Shown: positions 38,393 through 51,000 of the stretch, in pieces
How the letters are laid out: the number at the start of each line of letters is the position of its first letter
Numbering within the stretch: the first letter of the stretch is position 1
From: Rachycentron canadum
Lineage: Eukaryota > Chordata > Actinopteri > Carangiformes > Rachycentridae
Length of the DNA: 64,000 nucleotides
Assembly (NCBI GenBank): GCA_038496675.1
Contig: CM076649.1
Location: 15,495,019-15,559,018 of the forward strand
Direction: 5' to 3'
The notes under the pieces: generated by a model
Database searches by the model: none
Seen by the model: only the letters and a program-made list of their open reading frames with translations
What the model was told of the DNA's origin: nothing
Translations under genes and position numbers: made by a program

Positions 38393-38683
38393 AACATGCG
38401 CAGTGGCCATTTGTGCCATATTGGAATGAGGTCGTGAACGAGAACTGCGTCAAGCTAGTGACGCGCTGCTAGAGCGACACCGGAAGTGTCGATGTTTTAT
38501 CCTCAACAGGAAAAGCCCTGCTGTTGCCTGGACGACGGGTGTAACGTCCGCTCGTACAACCCTTGTATTTTGAAACGTCCAACCGGGGCTTCTGGGTTTT
38601 ATTTACGTTAGCTTAGCACTGCTGCCAGCGAGCAGGCGGAGAGGAACGGCATCTAAAAACCGACTTGGAAAAACTACTTAGCG
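38393..38683 (+). promoter_or_regulatory. sfmbt1: sfmbt1 promoter and noncoding exon 1
   Basis: A CpG-rich, TATA-less stretch. It holds an NRF1-type half site CATGCGCA (38395-38402), a YY1 core CCATATT (38416-38422) and an ETS site CCGGAAGT (38480-38487), a set typical of housekeeping promoters. The leader ends GCG followed by GTGAGA, a credible donor at 38684. The coding part resumes with the exon starting at 42695. The start site is inferred. Confidence 0.6.
38492..38611 (+). CDS. Possible upstream ORF in the sfmbt1 leader (39 aa)
   Basis: An ATG right after the ETS site opens a 39-codon frame closed by TAG before the exon-1 donor. If transcription starts upstream of it, it could lower sfmbt1 translation. 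It has a Cys-rich stretch (PCCC) but no similarity I know. It may just as well lie upstream of the real start site. Confidence 0.2.
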   Translation: MFYPQQEKPCCCLDDGCNVRSYNPCILKRPTGASGFYLR

Positions 38684-41600
38684 GTGAGAGGCGAATTTTG
38701 CGACTAAATATTCACATACTCTGTGTTGTTTGTTACAGATTCCTAACGGTGTTTTGTATCGTGGTGGCGCATTCGTCTTTTTTCCCGTCTCTCAAAAAGA
38801 TGAGTCGGGTTCGGTTGAGTGTAAGCGCCCTTATTGCTCGTCAGCCTGCTCTTATTGCTCAAGCCGTGACGTTCAGTAACTTGACTCGGACACAGGCGGT
38901 TTTACCATGTGTCCGATGAGTCCCACACGACCGTTATGCATTGAGGACCGCATGTCTATTCATTAGACAGCGATCCGATCATTTTCTTTGTCGCTATCTG
39001 TCATGTTCCCCTCAGAGTGAAAGTTAGACCGTCGGCGCTGTAGTGTCTCTCTGCAAAGCCATTGCGTTAATGGCCCATCTCTGTTTCTGAATGCTGCGGT
39101 TAGTCTGTACGAGCAGTGCAATCTCAAGGTACTTCCACTTCAAGGGTTGTCTGGAAATTTCCAATGATATGTCCTTGAATAACTCTGTATTTTATAATGT
39201 CGAAGTCTTATATAATGAAGGTTGCACGACCTCAGCCGATTTGTGTCTCTGCGTAGCTTTGGCCACATATTGGCTGAATAAACTCGTTTTGTTTATTGAG
39301 GCGTTTCGGTTTAGTTTGCCTTGAAGGTCTGATAAGCCGAGTGATGCTCGCGTTGTCATTTTGTTGTCATAATCCATGTTGACTTATTGCAACCCATTTC
39401 CCTCTGGCTCTTAACTTCCCTATTGTGCAACTTGAGTGATCCGCTGGCAGCGCTGCTCCAGTTGACGTGCCGCTATGCAACCGGCAGCATTTCTGCAACT
39501 GAATGGAGCAGTTGAACGAAATGGTGTTGTTATTTATTCGGGCTGTGTAGAAATATGTTGTTGTTTTTTGTTTTTGTTTTTTTTTTCAGTGCAGCATCCA
39601 GTTTGGTCTCAAGTTAAAGCAGGGCAGGCAGAGCTGCTGGATCACCACTGAACAGGCCAACTCTTTATTTGTTGGCTCTCAGTGCAAACCTTGCCAGCCA
39701 TAATAACCATATTAATGCATACGTTATTTAAACCACACTGGCTTTTAAAAGGTATCAGAGAAACCTGATCGGATCCCCCAATTCTGTCAAAGCTATAATC
39801 TGTAGAAGAGATGTGGACTTTAATCCTTTTTAGATGCCATTTCACCCAAATTACAAGAAAGCATGTTTTTTTCCTCATACCTATAGACCTAGTGCTTTTG
39901 ACCCATCAACCCAATGGCTTTGGTTTTATGATGCAGAGTTTTCAGACATCAGTGAGTCAAACACGAAGAATGAAATTTTGTTTGTACAACTATTGTATTT
40001 GAAAACAGCAGAAACAATGTCCCTGTTGATCTGGAGAAACAGCAGGCTTTACTGTGAACAGTTTTCAGTGGAACTGCTTTTTAACCGAAGAAGTAGTGTC
40101 ATTGAAAACTGTCCATGGCAATGTTTGTTCAATGGACAGTGTGTCTGCAAAGACACAGTGTTGTTGACTTTTTAAATGCAATTTTCACTGCTGTGAGCTC
40201 TGCAAACAAAATTCTATTCACTTCCCTTGTGGTGTGATGAAGGCAGAAATTTCTAAATCTGATATCTCAAAATCTGGATGCATAAAACCAACTACACATT
40301 ATAGCTTAATAAAAGACACTGATACAAGTAAGTAAGAAAGTATGGAAATTTGTTGAACCATCTTTTTAAGCTGTTTAGCAAAAAAAGTATTTATATTTCA
40401 TGGTAACAGTTAATGCAAAAAACAACAACAAAGAAGTTGTTTTCTGAAAATAGCTTTTCCATATATTAGAGTGTGGACACTAACAGGAGGACATAGTAAT
40501 TTTCCACCACATTACTGCTTGTAATGTAAAGTCATCTACTGGTGATCAGCAGAGAGCCATTAAATAGTGTTAGGGGAAATGTTTCAGTAGATAATTTCAT
40601 TTTATTGAAAGTGTACTTTGATTTTATATCATGTACAATGTGTGTGAATGTATGGTTTTTCAAATTGCATTTCCTGCCCAGGGACCTCAGAGGATCAGGA
40701 AGGCTTGTTTAGAAATGCTCAATCGCATGATAAGTGCTGATGAGAAAATGATTCAGTAAGTGCTTGTATAGTGTAGCGTGGCTCGCAGTTGTATGGGAGT
40801 GCTTGTTTATGAATGTGTGTGTGTGTGTGTGTGTGTACGTGTGTTTGCGTGGGTGTGTGCACATTTAGCCCTTTCTCTTTCAGGTTCAGTCAGAGTCGGA
40901 TGGTGCAGAAAAATTCAGGCAGACTGCTGATAGCTGTGGTCCATACAGACCACTTACTGTATATGAAAGAGGGGAAGTTGCTTTTCTTCCTGTGCTGTTC
41001 TACAAAGTGCTGCAGAAACCTAAAGCCTCAGCAGTCAAACAAGTCACAGAAAAACCTTGAAAGCTTTCTTTACTTCTATCGATAGTTGTCAGATATGTTG
41101 CAATCATTGTGTCACTTAGAGGCATTACTCAAACAAAGACATTATTTTATGCTTTTTAGAAGATCAGATCTACTTTCAATTTGTTTAAATTGCATTAGAA
41201 ATGTTCACAAACAAACAAAAATCTATAAACAATGAAATTGATGGTAGAAAAGGACCCAAGAACTTCTATGCAAGTAGAAGCAGAATCAGTTTTACCTTGA
41301 ATACCTAAATGGCCTAATATGTAAAAAATGTTGGCATCAGGTGTTGGAATATAGCCTCTTAACGCCAGGTCTTTTTTTCCTTCACTTTTATACTAGGAGT
41401 TTGACCCCCAGGGACAATGAGGCCCTCTGGTGTGTGTACGTATGTGTCGGAGGGAGGAGGAGAAAGACAGAGAGAGTCTGGGGCAGGGTCGAGGGGTTGA
41501 TCCCAACAGAGCACGGGGGTCGCGGTGGCAGTCCGGTGGTCGGGAGGGGGTGGATTCTGATGGTGGCCCTGGTTTTAATAGAGACGTCAGACATGACAAA

Positions 41601-42694
41601 GACGAGCTTGACAGGCCAGCTGAATGGAGCTGCCGTGACAGAGCAGCTATCTTCAGCATCCCATACACTGCTCTCTTCACTGTTGTCACGCCCAACACTC
41701 CCTTCTTTCTCATTCATGCCATCTCTCTAGTTGCATTAACTTATTGCATCAGCTTTTCACAATGTTGCGGGTCAGTTTGATGTGTCAGAGTTTGATGTGT
41801 GTGTCCACATTCATGTCAAGGCACTGTTTGAATCTTTACATCAGGGCAGGAGAAGGCATTAGACTATGGGTTTTAAAAGATGAGCCCTAATGAGTTTCAC
41901 AAGTAGAGGTGAGGCTGGATGAGATTAGCATAGTTTAATATATTTCCCGATCACATACCATCTGGTGTGTTACTTAGGTGGTAGCCTGTGCTGCCCTAAT
42001 GAATGGCAAATATGCAACATGTAATTTGTGACTTTACTCACCACTTCTCCGGTTTTGTATTCACTGAGACCAGGACAGATAGAAGCCCTGAATACTGATG
42101 TTGTAACTTAACCAAAGATTAGATATCTGACCAGCTTTATTATCAGGATTCTCTTTGATTATAGAGGAATTGAAACACATGTAAATTGTTATTATTTTGA
42201 CCTTAAAGCAGGGTTTTCAAGCTAAAGTTGTTGAATTTTGTCATGTCACATGTAACATGACTTACAGTTGCTGTTTTTCCTGCTAAATAGTGTCATGAAA
42301 ATTTAAAATTTTGACTTTTAATATTTTAATTTTTTCCGTGACACATTTTTTCTGTTAGATGTCAAGTATCTTAACTGGTGTACTATAAATCTGGACCGTG
42401 GGTTCTGGTTCTTTGTGTAACGTTTTGCTGATACAGTTTGGCTTGTGAAGTGCTGAGCGGGCTGTTTCCGGCCGTTGGTATCACCTGTCTCATTAATCTT
42501 ATATTTGTTGAAAACAGTAGCAAGCATAGAGTTTATTGATAAATGTTGAGTTGCACAGCTATAACTGTGAGAAGGGTGGCTTAGTGCAATAGTTTCATTT
42601 CCATGTTTTCTTCTCTGTGTCACCACAGTTTTGGACCAGTGCTCATTCATTTACTCTCACAGGATAATAATAATCCTCCTCTGTTCCTCCTCAG
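38684..42694 (+). other. sfmbt1: sfmbt1 intron 1
   Basis: A 4-kb intron between the leader exon and the first coding exon. It contains a GT run (40814-40836) and a GC-rich segment (41341-41780) open in several frames of both strands. No exon with a supported frame was found. Confidence 0.5.
40814..40836. repeat. GT microsatellite
   Basis: About 11 TG units in sfmbt1 intron 1, followed by degenerate GT-rich sequence to about 40860. Confidence 0.9.
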
Positions 42695-42727
42695 AGCTCC
42701 TTGTCTTGGCCTTGAGGGGGCACCAGC

Positions 42728-45700
42728 ATGAGTCAGGAGTCACTGGAGTCTGGTAAGAACTACTCTGTGAACAGCTGCGTGAAATGAGTAAGATAAAATG
42801 TTGGAAAGCAAGTTGGAAAGGAGCAATGTTTGGTGTGTATATGTGTGTTCCAGATGGAGACTCTGCCCAGGATGTGTGTGACTTCAACTGGGATGACTAC
42901 CTGGAGGAGACTGGAACCGTATCTGTGCCCCATCACGCCTTTAAACATGTGGGTGTTAACAACCCTCCCAGCTAACACACATCTCTGGATAATCATCTAC
43001 CAGCTATTCATAATAGATTACTTAGCTCCTGTGTAAAGTAGTTACCAGGTTTCAAGTAAAAGGCAGTTAGTTTCAAACTGTGTATTAAATCTGAAAGCAT
43101 TGCTGACATGCATAGAATGTGTCAGTGGGTAAGGCCCTTAGTAATGGCTCATAAGAAACAGCTTCCACAGAAATCAAGGAACAACATAAACACACAAGTC
43201 ACTATTGTGTTACCAGTTGTAACAAAACTCCTACAAATAGCAGCTTTATAGCTTTAGTTCACAGCTGTATTTACCATATTTTTACCAAGCTACAGTAGAA
43301 GGCTACAATCCATTATCTGTGATTGGCCTGGCCTTGTGTCACACAGAAAACCAAGTCAGCCAATCAGAAGAGCAGCTCAGAGACAAATGGAAAATGTCTG
43401 GTTCTTGCTAAAGCTGTGTGAAAGAAATATATTGCTGTGGTTTTTGGTACTTAAAATCACAAATGTATCTTCTCATGGATATCAATAAAAAGTGTAAATA
43501 TGTCTCTTTTCACCCTTGATAATAATGCAAACTGGCAAGTTGGCTTAATTGGAATAAAAGACAATAGTATCTTAGAATAAAACTAATTTCTTTTCTTTGT
43601 GCACTTTTGTGTAAAACTGAAATTAGTTAAATTGTAACTTTTCAATGAAATTAATAATTTAAGGTTTCCGTCCCTGTCTCAGGTGGACCAGGGACTACAG
43701 ACGGGACTGAGTCCAGGCATGAAGCTGGAGGTGTGTGTGCGTTCGGAGGCCAACAGCCCTTACTGGGTGGCCACCATCATAACTACATGTGGGCAGCTGC
43801 TGCTGCTACGATATGAGGGATACCAGGATGACCGTCGTGCTGATTTCTGGTGTGACATCATGACGGCAGACCTCCACCCACTGGGCTGGAGCCGTCAGCA
43901 TGACAAGACCATGAGGGCCCCTGAGGGTGAGACATGGCTGGGGTTGGCAGGGTCTGTTTTTTGTTGTGAGATGTAATGTTTAAGGTGTAATCCACCTTTG
44001 ATCAAAATCTCTATCCTTCTACTTTAAAGTAATTTAGTACCCGGCTATAGGATTTTCTTATTTATTTTTTTTTTTTCTGAGTGTGATGAGTGATGCATAG
44101 TGAAGAAATCACATGCTTTTTCATACAATGCATATGTTGTCAAAATGCTATTTCGTGGTGGAACTCAATTAAGGAATTGTACTGGTGTTCTGCATAATGA
44201 GGAGCATTAAATATGTCTGCTTTCCCAATATGGTGCTGCCATAGTTGCTCACAGGTTAAATGCTTGTATTTTGCTTCTGAAGCTCTAATTTAATGAGAAA
44301 TTGTTTTTGTTAGAAGCAGAGAATTATTATGAAATACCAAAGCAGTCAAAATACTAATTTTCCCTTTTCAAAATATGGTCGTTGACAGTAAGATTATAGA
44401 GACATGTGATGTATGAGGTATTCCTGTAGTTTTTCTTATTTATTAGACTGATGCTGTGATTTGAAGTGACTGAGTGAGTGTGGTTTGTGTGTGATCCTGA
44501 GCCCACCCGGTAGTTTGGTGAATAAACTAAATGCTGTATGTATATCATCCACCACAGGTGTGCGTGAGAAGCACCAGGACTGGGAAGCTCTTTTGGAAAA
44601 GGCCCTGGCTGAGGAGTGCAGCGTGCCTGCCAACCTGCTGGAATTGGTAAAGCAGGGGAACAGAGAAGCTGTCCTTCCTTAGGATACATTCATGTGTGGA
44701 ATTAGCTTTTGTCTGCTTCTGTCTGAACAATCTCCTCTATCTGTAAAGTTATGATTAATGTGACAACTATAAAAGTACATAATGCTGTAAGTAAAAAAGT
44801 TGAGGTTGTCACAATGAAGTCAGACCCTCCCCATTATTATTTAAGTGGAGAGGCAAGTTCAGTAAATACAGCTGACAAGAAAAACACCATGTTGACAGTT
44901 TTTACCCTCAGGTGATCAGAATCGTGACTCTGCAGTCTCTACACACACGCACATGCGCACACATACACAACACTGTATAGCTGTCATGTCTTGTTTTATT
45001 GTTGCTTGCTAGGTCTTTTAGACTTAAATCTCCAAGCATTTAGAGTGTTTTTTAATTCCCATTTTGAAAAGTCAATACAAAACATCACACTTAAAATGTC
45101 CATTGTAATAAATGTGAACTTAAACTGAAAACAATTTTATCTCTTATGAGGTCTGGCATGCATATCGAGCCTGAAGTCCACAAAACCCAAGGCTCTCAGC
45201 TTTTGTTTACAGCACCAAGGCTGTGCTGCTGAAAGCAAATTCACTTTAGGAACAGCCTGTGAAATTCTTTAGAGCCATTAGTTTGCTTTCAGTGACCGTG
45301 CCTGAGTTCTGCCACTTAGACATGCAGTGCATTCTCTCCCAGTACAAATTTGTCCCCATGCCTAGGTGTGTATTCATTTTGGTTTGTCCTCCCTCAACTC
45401 CACAGCCCCAGCGTGGTAGAGACCCAGTGGAGCTCCTTTGTGCAGGCAGCTATGTGGAGCTCCAGGACAGCGCTAACTTGGGGCTGGCCTGGGCTGCTGA
45501 GGTGGAGGAGAATGTTGGAGGGCGGCTCAAGCTGCGGCTGGTAGGCACTGAGGGTCTCCCAGACACACCCGCAACTGTCTGGCTCTTTTACCTCCACGCA
45601 CGTCTCCACCCACCCGGCTGGGCCAAAGAGCATGGCTGTACCCTCAGGCCTCCCTCAGGTCAGTGGCACTGACACGGGTCAGATATTATATTTAGAAACA

Positions 45701-47970
45701 AATGTAAGAAAGGACAATAAAAATTCACATGACAATCACGAATGGGTTACATGTCCAATTATAAAGTAAAGACTATGACTACATTATTATTACTTATTAT
45801 TATTATTACACTGTCTTCTATGATGAATTGCTGCATCACATCTGATGTTTTATTACTAGTTATTGAAAAAAAATCACATTATCTGCTGTTTACTCTACTA
45901 CTTGCCCAATCAGGTCTGTCATTTTGTTTGCATTCACATTATGTGAAGTATAATAGCATTTTTCAATACTTTAAACAAGTGAATAGCAAAGAAATAAAGA
46001 CACTAATGCTCAAAACGTAATGGTATCCCACTAGACCTTGAAATTGATTTCCCATGCAGGATTAGATAGATCATTGTTTTCAGGGCCATGATCTGCTAAT
46101 ACTCTTCAAGTGAATAAAGTTTGTTAATATGCAAGCTATAAGAAGCACCACAGGCTATTTCTCTTTCCTGACACAGCTGATCCACCTTCTGGTGCCACTG
46201 CAGCTAAAGCCTTATTGATATTTAATTCCAGGCTTTTATTGCTAAAATGGTAGGGCTTTTTATACCTGAAACCCTGCCTTTGCAAGTTAATAACAGAATG
46301 TAGTGAGTACTAAAAGCGATTGAAAAGATATCCTAATGTTGAAGGCAAACCAGCCATTTTACAAAACTCAGCCTCACACGTCATCTTGTTTATAAGATAT
46401 AAACTCAGACATACAGATTTAATTAATTCAAATAAAAAAATGTGCAAAATACAATTCAGATGAATGTTTTACCTTTTTTAATGCCATTGATAAATAATTG
46501 ATGTTGCAGTCATCAGGAAGTCAGGTTTTGCTCTTCAGCAGCTGATTTGTGTGTGTTTGCTTGTTTCAGATCTGTTGGCACTGCGGACAGAGGGAGAGTG
46601 GGAGGAGGTGAGACAGAGGATCAACGACCTGCCTCAGGATGAAGCACTGACTGCAGAGTTCAGCAAGGTACTGCCAACCATGCTCACATTTGTCCCTCCT
46701 GACATAAACATTTGTCTGGTGATCCACTAGTTAAGAATTCATAATTATGCTTCAAGCTAAGAGTTGTGGCATTATCTTCCAGACTAGGTGCTGAAACATT
46801 TCTAGGAGCTGAGCTTTTGAAAATGACTTTGTGTATGTGTGTCTTTGTGTCAGGATCAGCCTACCATCGCTGCTCATTGTTTCAAAGAAGCGATGAAACT
46901 GGAGGCTGTTGACCCTGCTGCTCCTATTTCCATCAGGCCTGCCACTGTCACCAAGGTAACAGACTTTCATATCAAATCTGTTTCTGCTATGCTGTAATGT
47001 TTTGGGGTTTTTTTTCTCTCCTGTTTGCTATTTATTAGCCTTAGATATTTATGCTTTTTGTCTTCATCACAAAACTGTTTTTATTTTATACCCCACATGC
47101 CTTGGCATGGCTGAATTGCTGTTTGTTTGAATTCACATTTTAGCTGTTTAACCACTCGTCCCAACAGTCAGTCTGTCGTGTGAGATAAACAAAACAGATG
47201 GTGATTGTCAATTATGAATGACTAAATGTGTTTTTTTTCTTCAGGTATTCAATGAGCAGTACTTTCTAGTGACAATGGATGATCTTTGTGGTATTGAGGA
47301 GTCAGAAGGTGCAGGACGGTCCTTCGTGTGTCACAGAGACAGTCCAGGGATCTTCCCTGCTCAGTGGAGCCTCAAAAATGGGCTCTCTCTCAGTCCACCA
47401 CCAGGTATGCTCTGTCAGACATTTGGTAAACACTCACATTTATCAACTATCTGTGATATCAGAGAGTAAAGAATGGCAGTGATTAGATCACTCAGGTTGT
47501 CTTTGCCTCTCTTTCCCTGCCTTTATTTGGTTCCTTTATTTTCCATTGCTTATCTCTTTCTGTCTGTTCTCTCTTTCTTTTTTTCTTTATTTACATGCAG
47601 GATACCAGGGTCCAGACTTTGACTGGGCAGATTATCTGAAGCAATGTGAGGCTGAAGCTGCTCCTCAGCATTGCTTTCCAGCTGTAAGTCAACCTATATT
47701 TTACCCATTTCAAACCAAGTTCACACTGCTCAGGCTTTGCCCAGCAATGCAGAATCAGATCCTGGTTAGAATCATACTTATAACGTGAGCTGTACATGAA
47801 AGAAAAAAAAGAATCTCATCTCTCTGTATATAATGCAATTAAAATAAAAAGGTAAGGCAGACAGAAATTTACAATTTTCCTCTAAAAGAACTAGAGAAGC
47901 CTTTAAATTTTGATATCTCGGGTGTGTCATTTCTTGTGTAAACAGTAGTTTTTCTACATACAAACACACA

Positions 47971-48042
<72 letters not shown>

Positions 48043-51000
48043 ATACTGCAATCCACAATGCTGGAAGAAATGTTTTTTTGCTATAACATCTGCCTGTCAT
48101 AAAATACAACACATGGGAAATGAGACTGCCTATTTGAATGACAGATAAATCAAATGCTTGTGATGCAGTGTCATGGGTTGTAAACAGCTGGCCCACTGTG
48201 ACTTTTCTCCCCTTTATCAGAGAGCAGATATGTGGCAATTTCATAGTGGATAAAAATTACAGAACACACAAGCATCCACTAGTGTGAAATAGCTTTTACT
48301 GAGTTTTTTTCTTCCCTTTCTGTTTGCCTGCCAGGAGCAGTGTGACCACATCTTCAAAGAGGCCATGAAACTGGAGGCTGTCAACCCTTTGTCACCTGAG
48401 AACATTCATGTGGCAACAGTCACCAGGGTCAAAGGGCAATACATTTGGCTCAGCCTGGAAGGTGAGCTGGGGTGCTGGAAGAATGTGCTTATTTTAGTAC
48501 ATTAAGATAGATTCTATGCAGTCCAATAGTACATTTGTGACAATGACATGTAGCGTTAAAACCTAGGTGGATCTAATCTCATCTTTCAGGCTTCCTAGTT
48601 TAACAGATGATTTTCTCTCTTCAGGAATGTTAGAAACAGTGATTATTGCACAATGCATCCAGTTCATACACACAGTCACTGTTTTGGAGATCGTATATTT
48701 TTCTAGAGAGACACAAATAAGTATAACACCCCTCGGATACAACATCTTAATATTCAGCTTCTCGTTTCAAAGATGTAAAAACTTTCAGAGTAAATAAGAG
48801 TTTCAAAAGTTCATATCGTAGCAGTAACAACCTTCATCAGGTCTGACTGACAGTTCCATCTCCCTGGCAACACACTTTTCTTTTCACTCAGAAGCTGGTT
48901 AGTAGTTTTTTGGGGGTTTTTTTAGCTTTCAGGGTGTGTAAATATTGTTAAGCAAGAGAAATAGACATGAGTGTTGAAACAATTTTGTATCACAGTTAAA
49001 TTGATTTTCAAATGAATGTTTTCATTAGTATTTTTCTGTTTTATCACAGATGATCTTGCAAGTGGAAGCAAATCATTTCTGTGATATTTGGTTTTCCCTA
49101 ATTAGGAGACATTTTGATATTTATACACTTCATATACAACATTGTCATTTGTTGAGCCATAAGTTGTTTTCACACATAGTGTGTGTGTGTGTGTGTGTGT
49201 GTGTGTCTACGAGCATTCATGTACAGAGAAATTAATTTGCTATCCACACTAGTAAGAGTGTAGTCTGAGACATTTTTACTGCTGCTCACGTTGTATTAAA
49301 GGGATATCCTAGAAGTTCTTTGTGTGTGTTTGTGCAGGCCTAAAGCAGCCAATGCCGGAGCTGATAGTTCATGTGGACTCCCTTGACATCTTCCCTGTCA
49401 GCTGGTGTGAGACAAATGGATATCCGCTATTCTATCCCATCAAGCCCTCAGGTATACAACTTGAGGCATGAGTCATCATAGTGGACTCTTGTGGTCTTTA
49501 TACAAGACTTACAACAATACTGTCACTAATGCTGTGATAAACACAATACAGTCATTTTTGCTTTACCACCTAATCATTTATATATGAATTTTTCCTTGTT
49601 TTTCAGTTGAGAAAGAGAGGAAGATCGCTGTGGTTCAGCCAGAGAAACAGTGAGTACAAGGGGAAGGGTTTGGGCATTGATTGGTTTATTGGTTTGAATG
49701 GACAGACCAACCACCTTTCAGAGTCTGATGTAGTTTTCATCTCTTCACAGCAGGACTCCACCAAAGTCTTTGTCACCTGACACTGTCAAGCAGCAGATGG
49801 CCAACCAGTCAGAAACAGGTGAGTGGTATGTCTCAGGTCTCAGTGGAGGATCTACTGACTGTGTGTGGTTGTTCCATCATTTGTATCTCATTTTGTATCC
49901 ACATGCAGGACAGGGGAACGGGAAATACTGCTGTCCCAAGATCTACTTTAACCATCGCTGTTTCTCAGGACCTTATCTTAACAAAGGGCGCATCGCTGAG
50001 CTGCCGCAGTTCATTGGCCCTGGAAACTGTGTCCTTGTGCTCAAAGAGGTGAGAAGGCTAATTCAGCTGTTAACTACAATGTGGAGACCTGTAATGGCTG
50101 CTGATCTACAACATCAACAGTTTCATTTGTTTATGATAATGAAGGTGTGTACTTAAAATGTATATGATGAATTTTGGATATTAAAATGCTGCTCATAGCA
50201 CCAAGAAAGAATGACAGACCTAACCCTCCCACCTGAAGACAACTTATAAGTGTTGCATTTCTATGCATGTCTCGTTTCAAGGTATTGACTTTACTGATAA
50301 ACTCTGCATACAAGCCCAGCCGTGTACTGAGAGAGTTGCAGTTGGACCAGGAGAGCCGCTGGCAAGGCCATGGAGAGACACTCAAAGCCAAGTGAGTAGA
50401 AAACCCACTTAATCCTCAAATCAAAATGCTCTGCTTCTTCGAAAAACTGCAGGAATATCACAAGTGCTTACAGCTGTCTTATTTTAGGACACATGCTGGA
50501 TTAAACATGTACTTAAATACACAAATAGGTATAAATATATGGATCCTGGCACAAATTCCTACATTAAAGCAGTGATCTTGTCAACATCACGTGGGTTACT
50601 CTGAAGAGAAATCTTGTTGGTTGTAACAACAAGCTGTCTCTTTTGTCGGATACATTTTTCCTTTTGTTTTTTTAGAGCCTATCCACAAGTATTCTGTGGA
50701 AATATGAAAGATTTATCACAGTTGGTTCACTGCTCAACATTGCTTTTCTTCATTTATCAGGTACAAGGGAAAGAGTTATCGGGCCACTGTGGAAATCGTT
50801 CGCACTGCAGACCGTGTGGCAGACTTCTGCAGGAAAACCTGCATCAAGCTTGAGTGCTGCCCGAACCTATTTGGACCTCGCATGGTTCTGGAGCGCTGTT
50901 CTGAGAACTGCTCTGTCCTCACCAAGACCAAATACAGTAGGTGGTTTACACAACTACAGTTTGTTGAGCCTGTAAATGATTTGTTAGATTATCAATGAAG

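Noticed and set aside
42705..42726. CTCF-like CTTGAGGGGGCACC in the sfmbt1 5' leader
   Set aside because: Three mismatches at the left half of the core; not distinguishable from chance.
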